Assembly: GCF_004682045.1 (NCBI RefSeq)
Contig: NZ_QUZT01000063.1
Location: 1-38,254, forward strand
Source of the DNA: Pseudomonas nabeulensis
GTDB lineage: Bacteria > Pseudomonadota > Gammaproteobacteria > Pseudomonadales > Pseudomonadaceae
Length of the DNA stretch: 38,254 bases
Direction of reading: 5' to 3'
The translations under genes were made by a program, and so were the position numbers. Of the stretch, positions 17,401-25,800 are shown one piece after another; position 1 is the first letter of the stretch; each line of letters begins with the position of its first letter. The notes beneath the pieces are model-generated. The model was not told the origin of the DNA. It was given only the letters and a program-made list of their open reading frames with translations, and made no database searches.

Positions 17401-20400
17401 CCGCTTCGTCCCCAGTGGGCCGGAGGACACAACCGTCGAGTTGTTGTACTACGGCAATGGACGCTACCGCGCCTATGACCACCGGTCCGGGGAGATCCCG
17501 GTCAGTCCCGACCACGACAGTTTCTACCTGGCTATCGGCTCGGTGCTGCACCCCCACGAACGTCTGAAAATGGGCATGAACTCACCAGTGGATGCCCAGG
17601 GCCTGCGCAAGACCCTGGGCGACGTGATGAGTGCCCAACGCAGCCCCGAGGGTTACGTGACTTTGCTGGACCGCTCCTTGGGGCAGTACCAATTGGGCAC
17701 CGTGCTCCCCACCGAACTGCGCCCCAATGCACAAGGTGTGTACGAACAGGACGGCCAGCAACTACTGGCTCTCGCCGGCTCCGTGTACGCAATCACGTTT
17801 GACAACAGGCGGCTCAAATGGCGGCTCCAGCACCCGGAGAAAATCGGCGTCGACACCCCCCTGCTTGAACACAACCACCACGGCGCCTGGCGCCTGGCCG
17901 TTGAAAACCCGATGGGCTGGGATGACCACCGCCTGTTCTCGCGCCTGGGCCCCGGCGACTACAACGTCGACCAGGTCACCGCCAGCCGCATCCTCAAGAT
18001 CACCGACACACCGCCCCGGGCCTTGCGTGAAGTACACAGCGCGAACCTGCCACCGCCGCCGTTGTTGGCAGACACCAGCAAGCGTTTTCGGATCGAGCGC
18101 GACATCCTGCTGTTTATCGAGGCGATGACCACCTTCCCGATCAACCGCAATGCCCGGCCTTCCCTGCAACTGCTGCTGGTCACCGCACTGGCCGGCTGGC
18201 CCAACAGCCACGCCCTGGAAATTGTCGACGCCGACGGCAAGGTATTGCGCCAGTACCCTTCCAGCCGCCGGGCCGATGCCGAATACATTCGGATAACCGA
18301 AGAGCAAAGCCGCGGTGCAGAACCGTTGGAAAACATCGCCCTGAACAACACCGTCACCCGCGCCATACTCGGCGAGTTGCCGAGCACTCAGGAAGAACGC
18401 CTGTTCAAACTTGCCAAGAAGGTTGCCGAACATGCGTACCGGGAACGCGCACAGTTGTTCGAGACGCTGTATGCCCAGAGCGAGCAAAGCGGCACGCCGC
18501 TGGAGCGCCGCTTCAAGGCTCATCATCCCGACCTGCCCGGCAGCGCAGTGAGGGCCATCCTGGAGCACGCCACCCCGCGTGAATGCAAGCAATTGCAAGA
18601 CCACAACCAAGTGGGCTTGCGCCTGGCCGAGCAGGCACGACTCACCGCCAATGATGTTCGCCTGAACCGCGCCTATGAAGGCTTGTACCTCAATGCCCTG
18701 GGCAACCCCGACAGCGAGAAGATCACCCTGCACCTGCTCAAGTCCGTGCCCGGCTGGCCCGCAGACCTGCGTGTGGATATCCGTGGAGGCGACACCAAGG
18801 GCGAGCTGCTGGAAAGCGCCGGCCATCCGAATGGCGAGCGACGCCGCGTACTGGCCCGGCGTGATGACGGTTACCTGGCCTACGACAGCGCCGGGCGCGT
18901 GCTCAATGACCCAGCGGATGCGGGCCAGGATTTGTTGAGCGCACTGTCGCTTTTGTTCAGCCCCCTCGAATGCACCGCCCTGGGTATCGTCGATGGGCTG
19001 GACGTCACCCCGCTGCAATACGCCATCGCCGACCTTGCCCTGGGCCAGCGCGTGGCAATCAAAACCCTGCTCGACCTGCCGCACATCCCACCGTGGCTGC
19101 AACCACCGATGCGCGTCGACAGCAGCTTCACCGCCTACCCGTTCAACATGCGCGCGCTGTGGCCATTTACAATGCGCCAACCCGTCGACCTGTTCAGCAA
19201 AGTCCAGGAACTCTACCCCAGCTATACCCGCGGCCAGGCCGATGATCTGATTCGCTCCTTGGGTAACGAAGCGGCGGCATTGATCGAGTTGGACCGGCGC
19301 AAGGCTGAGTACCAGACGCTCGACTACGGCCTGACTCGCTGGGCGGAGGCCCGTTACGCCATTGACGCGCTGGACCTCGCCGGGCTCAACCTTGGTCGGC
19401 GTCGCTACCTGGCCCAGCAAATTCGCAAGGCCTGGCGCCAAGAAACGCGCCAGACCTACATCGACGGCGTATTTGACGTGCACTGTCTGGTGCTGCAAAT
19501 GGACGGTAACGAACTGCCTAACGCGGACTTTATCCTGGGCACCCGTGGGTTTGAGCACATTAAATACTTGCGAATCGGCAGCGATGCTTTTCCGCTGACC
19601 GGCAATGCGTTCCTGAGCAAGTTCGCCAACTTGACGTACCTGAAGCTCGATTGCGGCCTCAGCGCATTACCCACTAGCGTCACCAACATGGCTCATCTGG
19701 AGAATCTCGATCTGACCGACAACAACATCGTTCTCACCCCCCAGGCCCGCTCACGCCTGAACGCAATGACAACGCTCCAGGGGCTCTACCTGGACGCAAA
19801 CCCCTTGGGCATGACACCCAACGTCACCGGCATGAACAACCTGCGCGTTCTGACACTGCGCAACACCGGAATTGAACATTGGCCCGCCGGCGCCGAGACG
19901 CTGTTCAACCTGGAACATCTACTGCTGCAGGAGAACCGCATCACCACGCTGCCCGAGGCGGTGTACACGGATGTGCGCCTGGGGCCGCTGAACCAGCACA
20001 CTGTTTTGCACGACAACCCTTTGAATGAGGCGACCCTGACCCGGATCAGGGACTACCGCACGCGCACCGGAATCATCCTGGGTGGCGCCTTGCCGGGTAT
20101 CGACCACGTACCACCGGGTGCTGCGGATGTCAGCCCCTGGCTCGCCAGCGTTGCCTCCTCTCATCACGAGGCGCGCAAGCAACTGTGGGAGCAACTCAAG
20201 CAGCATGAAGAAACCAGTCCCGATGATGCCTTCCGTGTGCTGCGTGACCTCACACACTCGTATGCCTACACCCACAACAATACGACGCGCCAGGCCCTGA
20301 CCGACCGGGTGTGGCGCCTGCTGGACGCCATGGGCAAGTCCACCGAGCTGCGCAACAATGTGTTTCTCAACACCTACGTTGCCGGCACCTGTGGTGACGG

Positions 20401-20995
20401 TGCGCTGCTGACCTTCATTGACATGGAGATCGAACACAAAGTGCACAGGGCCAAAAACCAACCCGGCAGCCGCCAGGCCGACCGGGAACTGCTGGCCCTG
20501 GCCAAGAGCCTGTTCTACCTGCGGCATGTGGACCGTTTGGCAGAAAATCATATTGAGCGCCTGCGCCAATCGCGCATCGACCCCGACGACGCCGAAGTGA
20601 AGCTCTACTATCGACTCAAGCTGCGCCGGGACTTCGACCTGCCCATTCAGCGGGAAGAAATGCTGTACTCCGTGGAAGAGTGGGTCGCCGCCGCCGATAT
20701 CACGCAGGCTCGCAACACACTGATGGAAATCGGCCTGACCCAGGCGCAACAGACGGCGCTGGAAATGGAAGACTTCTGGATAGCCTACCTGGCCCGCAAC
20801 TATCCGGAGCCCTTCCACACGATCGATGATATGGCCCAGCAGCAGACCCAGGCACTGAACCAAGAGATACCGGACAAACGATCAGATGAATACCTGAGTC
20901 GACGCCAAAGCATCATCGACCTGGAAGAAGCCGAGCGTGCCCGGCTGGTGACACAATTGACGAAAGCGGCGCAGATCGCCCAGAAGGCGAACTGA
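14498..20995 (+). CDS. NEL-type E3 ubiquitin ligase effector with DUF6543 toxin region and LRRs, toxin 2
   Basis: This is a 2165-residue effector or toxin. The N-terminal part (to about 520) resembles the DUF6543/dermonecrotic toxin region. The middle is repetitive, with three copies of a GWP-centred module (W720, W1234 and W1420) and two NAQGVY-centred modules. Residues about 1658-1861 form roughly six leucine-rich repeats (for example LENLDLTDNNI, LRVLTLRNTGI and LEHLLLQENRI). The last 300 residues match the NEL domain of IpaH/SspH/SlrP effectors, with the CxD catalytic motif as Cys1965-Gly-Asp1967 within AGTCGDGALLTFIDMEIEH. NEL proteins transfer ubiquitin to host proteins, with the LRRs binding substrate. 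The order LRR-NEL is the classical one. A strong AAAGGAG precedes the ATG. No signal peptide, chaperone or secretion gene lies nearby. Confidence 0.88.
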   Translation: MPNDRSLNGLSGKLQSSEAWARQQSLALIREILAQAMASLTPAQQRTYVRLQRAAHAALDAVEKQNNKLIKRFKIRGVAQLRARLDGQDPEQIFLLTRYLEKLEPPLPWEPRPSGLGLKRLQKRFRRAYDEWKYRSHLSTLSLWEAACLNFDFATGVPQQSGHSFVHASYLSGAKNLTVTQFVAISRDLDLGGQLHTLLQKELGKNGKLESLLATSARACLQFEALEAYRNRANTGVTLALYEQFTKSIDGSGPALDFETLGMSTGVTLLPAVPFVPSGSTTPIPLLLIKVGSLGVLSYFPFRPGGALRYHDDAKSAAEHFLEQLKTSHREHDLGWFARQLPMPEMHDFKRLSRHEQRPTGLSPVAGWLYDTFHRWFPEQSLDSLRFTPDPKHGRAENLVQALTYRHVQRYQANLATLATRRSERDQQALVDGVAAIADEVLQLLLTPMPGGVTGLNRVMQVAVFGSLTYSVVIGINEAAKGEASQFASALADVMDMAVNGQLTSTAGRVHRQRIEGLLRRLGSPRKVTGTNGDAVIWKPDISAYAILDQNLLNGQTANAQGVYAVNGKQYVWLRQGENQWVMEVTFDEKSMRFVLKQANGAHYAPPIVFDPPSQAWVLDLNNAHTLSDIELTERMLPNGSPAVPQADMAHMLLSTAPSRETLDRIWAGAPTPLNLTEGVRRLQADQLLTQLSRDFHRRGHMPPHGDRIVLCLLTQLPGWPVNTQIQVHDAQSRYIETYAATPHQANGGHVLSVKRRDDGTYVSLDAADTTVPPQEHLFELILRQLPGDSTLGREGSPNFTEAQRIARLRLLISQKAQAERLAVFSALTRYADHSRLDVPITDEARHFVPLKVGEPSVEVTPLLKKMTALFSPLTPIQLDQLLKQTPLDDSQQLRFLSDASLPDRVREHLDHHRTAMRIDQVIDGLYHPRAFNPDTDLWAREFASSLLASRVARKFVVTDISSGPAIDRFVPSGPEDTTVELLYYGNGRYRAYDHRSGEIPVSPDHDSFYLAIGSVLHPHERLKMGMNSPVDAQGLRKTLGDVMSAQRSPEGYVTLLDRSLGQYQLGTVLPTELRPNAQGVYEQDGQQLLALAGSVYAITFDNRRLKWRLQHPEKIGVDTPLLEHNHHGAWRLAVENPMGWDDHRLFSRLGPGDYNVDQVTASRILKITDTPPRALREVHSANLPPPPLLADTSKRFRIERDILLFIEAMTTFPINRNARPSLQLLLVTALAGWPNSHALEIVDADGKVLRQYPSSRRADAEYIRITEEQSRGAEPLENIALNNTVTRAILGELPSTQEERLFKLAKKVAEHAYRERAQLFETLYAQSEQSGTPLERRFKAHHPDLPGSAVRAILEHATPRECKQLQDHNQVGLRLAEQARLTANDVRLNRAYEGLYLNALGNPDSEKITLHLLKSVPGWPADLRVDIRGGDTKGELLESAGHPNGERRRVLARRDDGYLAYDSAGRVLNDPADAGQDLLSALSLLFSPLECTALGIVDGLDVTPLQYAIADLALGQRVAIKTLLDLPHIPPWLQPPMRVDSSFTAYPFNMRALWPFTMRQPVDLFSKVQELYPSYTRGQADDLIRSLGNEAAALIELDRRKAEYQTLDYGLTRWAEARYAIDALDLAGLNLGRRRYLAQQIRKAWRQETRQTYIDGVFDVHCLVLQMDGNELPNADFILGTRGFEHIKYLRIGSDAFPLTGNAFLSKFANLTYLKLDCGLSALPTSVTNMAHLENLDLTDNNIVLTPQARSRLNAMTTLQGLYLDANPLGMTPNVTGMNNLRVLTLRNTGIEHWPAGAETLFNLEHLLLQENRITTLPEAVYTDVRLGPLNQHTVLHDNPLNEATLTRIRDYRTRTGIILGGALPGIDHVPPGAADVSPWLASVASSHHEARKQLWEQLKQHEETSPDDAFRVLRDLTHSYAYTHNNTTRQALTDRVWRLLDAMGKSTELRNNVFLNTYVAGTCGDGALLTFIDMEIEHKVHRAKNQPGSRQADRELLALAKSLFYLRHVDRLAENHIERLRQSRIDPDDAEVKLYYRLKLRRDFDLPIQREEMLYSVEEWVAAADITQARNTLMEIGLTQAQQTALEMEDFWIAYLARNYPEPFHTIDDMAQQQTQALNQEIPDKRSDEYLSRRQSIIDLEEAERARLVTQLTKAAQIAQKAN

Positions 20996-21016
20996 CCGCA
21001 GACGCTCATCGGCAGG

Positions 21017-22429
21017 TTAACGCGCAGTGGCGACTGCTGCGTTAGCCGGCTGCAACTTGAACACGTAGAACAACACCGTCAGCAATACCAGGAATGCCGG
21101 GCCCACATACAGCGCCACTCGTGTATCCGGGAAGTAGGCCATCAAGCCCACCACCAACACCAGGAACGCCAGGGCAAGGTAGGAACTGAGTGGGTACAAC
21201 CACATGCGGTACTTGAGCCCGGCTTGTTCTTCCGGGCTCAGGCCCTTGCGGAACTTGAGCTGGGCCAACAGGATCATCAACCAGGTCCAGATCGCACCAA
21301 AGGTGGCGATGGAGGTGACCCATACAAATACCTGATCAGGCACCAGGTAGTTGAGCAACACGCCCAGCAGCAAGGCGAAGATCGACAGCAGCAACGCCTT
21401 GCGGGGCACGCCGTTGCTCGACGTGGTGCCGAAGGTGGCCGGCGCCTGGCCGTTTTGCGCCAGGCTATAGAGCATGCGTCCGGTGCTGAAAATGCCACCG
21501 TTGCACGAGGACAGCGCAGCGGTGATCACCACGAAGTTGATAATGCCCGCGGCGGTCTTGATGCCCAGGCGCTCGAACGTCATCACGAACGGGCTGCCCT
21601 GAGTGCCGATTTCATTCCATGGGTAGATCGACAGGATCACGAACAACGCGCCCACATAGAACAACAGGATGCGCCAGAACACCGAACCGATGGCGCTGGG
21701 AATCGTCTTCTGCGGGTTGCGTGCTTCACCGGCGGTAAGGCCGATCATCTCCACGCCCAGGTAGGCGAACATCACCATTTGCAGGGACATCAATACGCCC
21801 TGCACGCCGTTGGGCATAAAGCCGCCGTGGCTCCACAGGTTGGAAATGCCCAAGGCCACGCCGTCGTTGCCAAAGCCGAAGGCGATGATGCCGACGCCGC
21901 CGATCACCATCGCAATGATCGTGACGATCTTGATCAACGCAAACCAGAACTCGAATTCACCGAAAGCTTTCACTGCGATCAGGTTGATGGTGCCCATGCT
22001 GATCAGCGCGGCCAGGGCCCAGATCCAGCGCGGAGTGTCTGGGAACCACACCCCCATGTACACCGCCACGGCGGTGATCTCGGCGACGCAGGTCACCAGC
22101 CACAGGAACCAGTAGTTCCAGCCGGTGAGGAAACCCGCCAGCGGACCAAGATAATCCTGGGCGTAACGACTAAAAGAACCGGCGACCGGGTTGTGCACAG
22201 CCATTTCGCCAAGGGCGCGCATGATCACCAGGATCGCCAGACCGCCGATGATGTAGGAGAGCATGATCGCCGGCCCGGCCATTTCGATGGCCTTGGCCGA
22301 GCCGAGGAACAGGCCGACACCAATACAGGCGCCAAGGGCCATGAGGCGAATGTGCCGTTCGCCGAGTTCACGTTTGAGCGGGCCGCCTTGAGCGGTCTCG
22401 CCATGGGGCAGTGGGTTGCCGACTGGCAT
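21017..22429 (-). CDS. amino acid permease (ProY/AnsP-like APC family)
   Basis: This 470-residue transporter has twelve hydrophobic helices and the amino acid transporter signature of the APC superfamily: LGACIGVGLFLGSAKAIEMAGPA after a basic ERHIRLMALG start, then EMAVHNPVAGSFSRYAQDYLGPLAGFLTGWNYW. It resembles enterobacterial ProY and related proline, GABA or aromatic amino acid permeases; the exact substrate is not certain. It sits in the inner membrane and imports by proton symport. The ATG at 22429 has GAGG nine bases upstream. Its 3' end converges on toxin 2 with 21 bases between them. It diverges from toxin 3 across 374 bases. Confidence 0.92.
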   Translation of the reverse strand: MPVGNPLPHGETAQGGPLKRELGERHIRLMALGACIGVGLFLGSAKAIEMAGPAIMLSYIIGGLAILVIMRALGEMAVHNPVAGSFSRYAQDYLGPLAGFLTGWNYWFLWLVTCVAEITAVAVYMGVWFPDTPRWIWALAALISMGTINLIAVKAFGEFEFWFALIKIVTIIAMVIGGVGIIAFGFGNDGVALGISNLWSHGGFMPNGVQGVLMSLQMVMFAYLGVEMIGLTAGEARNPQKTIPSAIGSVFWRILLFYVGALFVILSIYPWNEIGTQGSPFVMTFERLGIKTAAGIINFVVITAALSSCNGGIFSTGRMLYSLAQNGQAPATFGTTSSNGVPRKALLLSIFALLLGVLLNYLVPDQVFVWVTSIATFGAIWTWLMILLAQLKFRKGLSPEEQAGLKYRMWLYPLSSYLALAFLVLVVGLMAYFPDTRVALYVGPAFLVLLTVLFYVFKLQPANAAVATAR

Positions 22430-22803
22430 AGGGGTACAACCTCATCTTGTTATTGGATAGACCGCCGAGTTTCCAAAAGAGCAAGCGAGTGGCCTGCGCC
22501 TTTGCCGAAACCGCGCCGTCTCATGGACGAACACGTCTTGCACGGCAAGATCAGCGGGCGAGCAGTATAAAAACTCCAGCCCAGGCTGATTCACTCTATA
22601 GCATTGGAAATTCAGTGGTTTTTCCCGATAAAACGTTTTTTTTAAAGAGAGACATTCTGCAAATCGGCGACAAGTATCGCACGGCACGTGCCGTCAGCCG
22701 AATCCGATACCGGGGGTGGCCCATGCCGAAAGGTCGCACTGCGAGGGTGAATCAGGCGGTGCAACATGGTGCGCACTCGACCACTTTCACAGGATGCTCA
22801 AGG
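22430..22803. other. intergenic region between permease and toxin 3
   Basis: This gap must hold the divergent promoters. It contains the only strongly AT-rich block in the area (about 22605-22665), with an AAAACGTTTT palindrome (22630-22639) merging into a run of eight T (22636-22643). An in-frame ATG at 22723 preceded by a G-rich stretch is an alternative start for toxin 3. No RNA gene or repeat was recognised. Confidence 0.5.
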
Positions 22804-25800
22804 ATGACTTCTCCGCCCAATCGCGAGGCAGGCGACCGCCTCTTGGCCGACCGCTTGATCGACCACCTCAAACGCCCGCAGGCGTCTATCCAGGTGCCTG
22901 CCGACTCCACGCTGGGTGCGTGGTGGCAACTGCTGCGCAGTGCCGTCGGTCGCCCTGAACACTCCAGGATCCGTCAGATCGTCGACCCGGATGATGCAGG
23001 CCTTCCCGATAGCGATAGCCTGCCACCCCGGCAAATAGTGCGCTTCTATGGCTACCCCCAACCGCTCGATCGGGCACAGCGCAGCGTGGTCAGCGAAGCG
23101 CTGGCACAGGGGTTCGCCGACCAGGCGGCGTTGAAGTTCGCCTTCGCCGCTCTGGATCAGGATCGCAAATCCCTGGCAGCTCAATTACTGCACCACGTCA
23201 GTCAACACGATGTGTCCGACGAACCTTTCACGCTCCTTACCGTGTATCGAGCACATTTTTGGCTGGGTTCCGAGTCGCGCCTGGCCGTAGACATGCGTAG
23301 CGCATCGACGCTGCTCACGCAGATTACCGCGCACACGCCAACATCAGGCCAGCTACCCGACAGCCTGGAATACGACCCCTGGGACATGCGCGTGACCGCC
23401 GCGCAAGAGAACGGCTGGCGCGTCGAGATCGCGCAAGACTCGATGCTTCGGGGCGCTGCGTTGGAGCGCCTGAAATCACTCGCGGCGCGCCTGGATGCAG
23501 TGATCCGGCTGGACGGCAAAGTCAGCCTGGCATACGTGCTCAAGGCCCATGACCTGCCCCTGCCGGACACACGCGACGCCGCGTGGGACTTGATCGATCA
23601 ACTGCGCAACGAGGTCCCGCTCGCCGTCCCACCGGGCTGCGACCTGGCCCACTCCGCCAATGCGCTGGAACACTTTCGACACCAGTTGAACGTCACGCCT
23701 GCGCGCCTGCAATCACCGCGCTACGCCAATTATTGGGAAGCTCTGGGACAGCCTCAACAAGGTCCGTTGACGCTGTCCGCCGAGCAGCGCGTGGCCGTCA
23801 GGCAAGTGGTCAATGCGACCTTGTCAGGCCGTGCAAGCGGATTGCTCGAGTACCTGGCGGGCGACCTGGCACCGTCCTTTTCAACAGCGATGGCCGACGT
23901 GCAGGTGCAGCAATTATTGGCCCGCCCTGTCGCCCGGCCATTGGCCGATCAACTCATGGCCCGTGTCGGCTGGCGCGAGGGGCCTGTCTATTGGGCCAGT
24001 CGCGACGCCCTGATGCTGGCCGCCATTCTCCTTGACCTTGACCCCAAGGCGGGTGAAAGCCGCTACAGCGTCGCCGGCCTGAACCTGAACCACAGCGACT
24101 TCCACGGACGGCCCTATCGCGCGCTGCGCAACCACATTGAATTGCACTTAATCGACACCGGCAGGGTCACTTCCCGCTGCGTCGCCCTGGCTGCGCACCT
24201 GTTACTGGCCGGCATAGCCCCTGAATGCCTGGTACGGGATATTCCTCAATCGCTGTATTTCATGAGCTCCCATGCGTGGATGGTGTTCAAGCATGGCGTG
24301 TTGATGGCGGAGGAACTGGCCCCTGGCGCGGCACGCTTGATGGAATTCGCCGATGTCATGGCGCTGGCCACCCGTCAGTCGGACGATGCCCAGGAAAACC
24401 AGTGGCGTGAACACTATGCCACCGGCCCGCTGATCGATTGGGCGCAGGCCCAGGGTGAGTTGCCCGCGCCTAGCCTTACACCCGACGCTCTCAACCTTGT
24501 GAAAGACAAACTGACCTCACGCCTTCAGAAGCTGCGCGAAGCATCACGCCACTTGGTCACCCCCATGACCAGCCGCCGCAGCCTCGCCCTCGCCGATCTG
24601 CAGCGGGTGTTTCCCGGCCACGGCGGGCTGGAAGAGAAGTGCCTGCGATGGGTCGGCAGCCCTCTGGGCATACCGCCTCATACACTGCCCGGCCACACCC
24701 TGCATTCGCTGGTGGACTTGCACATGAGCGGTGATTTGCAGCCGATGCACGCACGCTGGCGCTCGTTGGACGCCAAGGTCGATCTCAATGCCCTCCTCCC
24801 CCGTTTGGTACATCTCAAACCTGTCTTGCCGCTGTTCAACGAAACCGCCACCGCCCATATCGCGAACCTTAAACAGGCATACACCTGCGCCATTCAATAC
24901 CTGTTGGCACAATTGCCACTGGCTGACCGCCATCACCTGCAACACGGCACCCTGCAACTGCTGGTGGTACGCCAGCCAGCCCGTGTACCTGAGAACCGGG
25001 AAAGCCTGCCGGAGAAAATGGCCCGTACGGGCCGCTTCGGCCTGTGGTTGCGCTGCGAACATCACCAGGTTATTCATGACTACGAGCTGTTCCCGTTGCT
25101 CAATTACATCCAGAAAAACCACCGGCTGCCGGCACACCTGACCCTGGGCGGCCACCGCTTGACCGTGACGACTGGAACGCCCCACAGCACTGAACCGGTC
25201 ACCCATTTGTTTACCGGCAGCCTCCTGGCCCTCGATTGGCCCGCGTATGCCGAGGGTCTGCAACCGACCTCTGCGGCGCGCTCCACGGTGGTCGTCGACC
25301 CCATCGCCACATTCGACGCGACGCTGGAGCCCCGTGAGGCGCTCACCTTCGATGCCCCTCGCAACCGACTGCTGGCAACCACCATCGTCGAAAAACACTT
25401 TTTCCTGGATATCGACACACTCCTCAACCAGGCACGCGGGTCGACCACGCTGGAAGACCAGCGAAACAGCGCCGAGCGGTTATCCGAGGCGTTGTTGAAC
25501 CTGATCCCGTTCCGGGCTTGTGTCACCGACATGAGCTCGGGCAATACCCGCCAAATGATCGACGGCGCCTGGAGTTGTTTTTTCGACCTGTTCGGCCTGT
25601 TCGTGCCGACCCGGCATTGGCTGACCAGCGGATTGGCCGACCTGCAAAAAAGCTTGCCGACCTCGGTCAAGTTGCTGCAACTGACTCGCCTCAGTGCCGG
25701 CTACCTGAATGCCACCCTTAACCCGCTGGAAGGCGTGCCCGCGCTGTGGCGCCTGGGCCGCAACGGCCTGTTGCGCCTGAATCACGCCGGCCAGCGCGCA

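Noticed and set aside
22430..22803. The T8 run and AAAACGTTTT palindrome considered as a terminator or LacI-type operator.
   Set aside because: There is no GC-rich stem before the T run, and the palindrome is low in information. It is described only as AT-rich promoter sequence.
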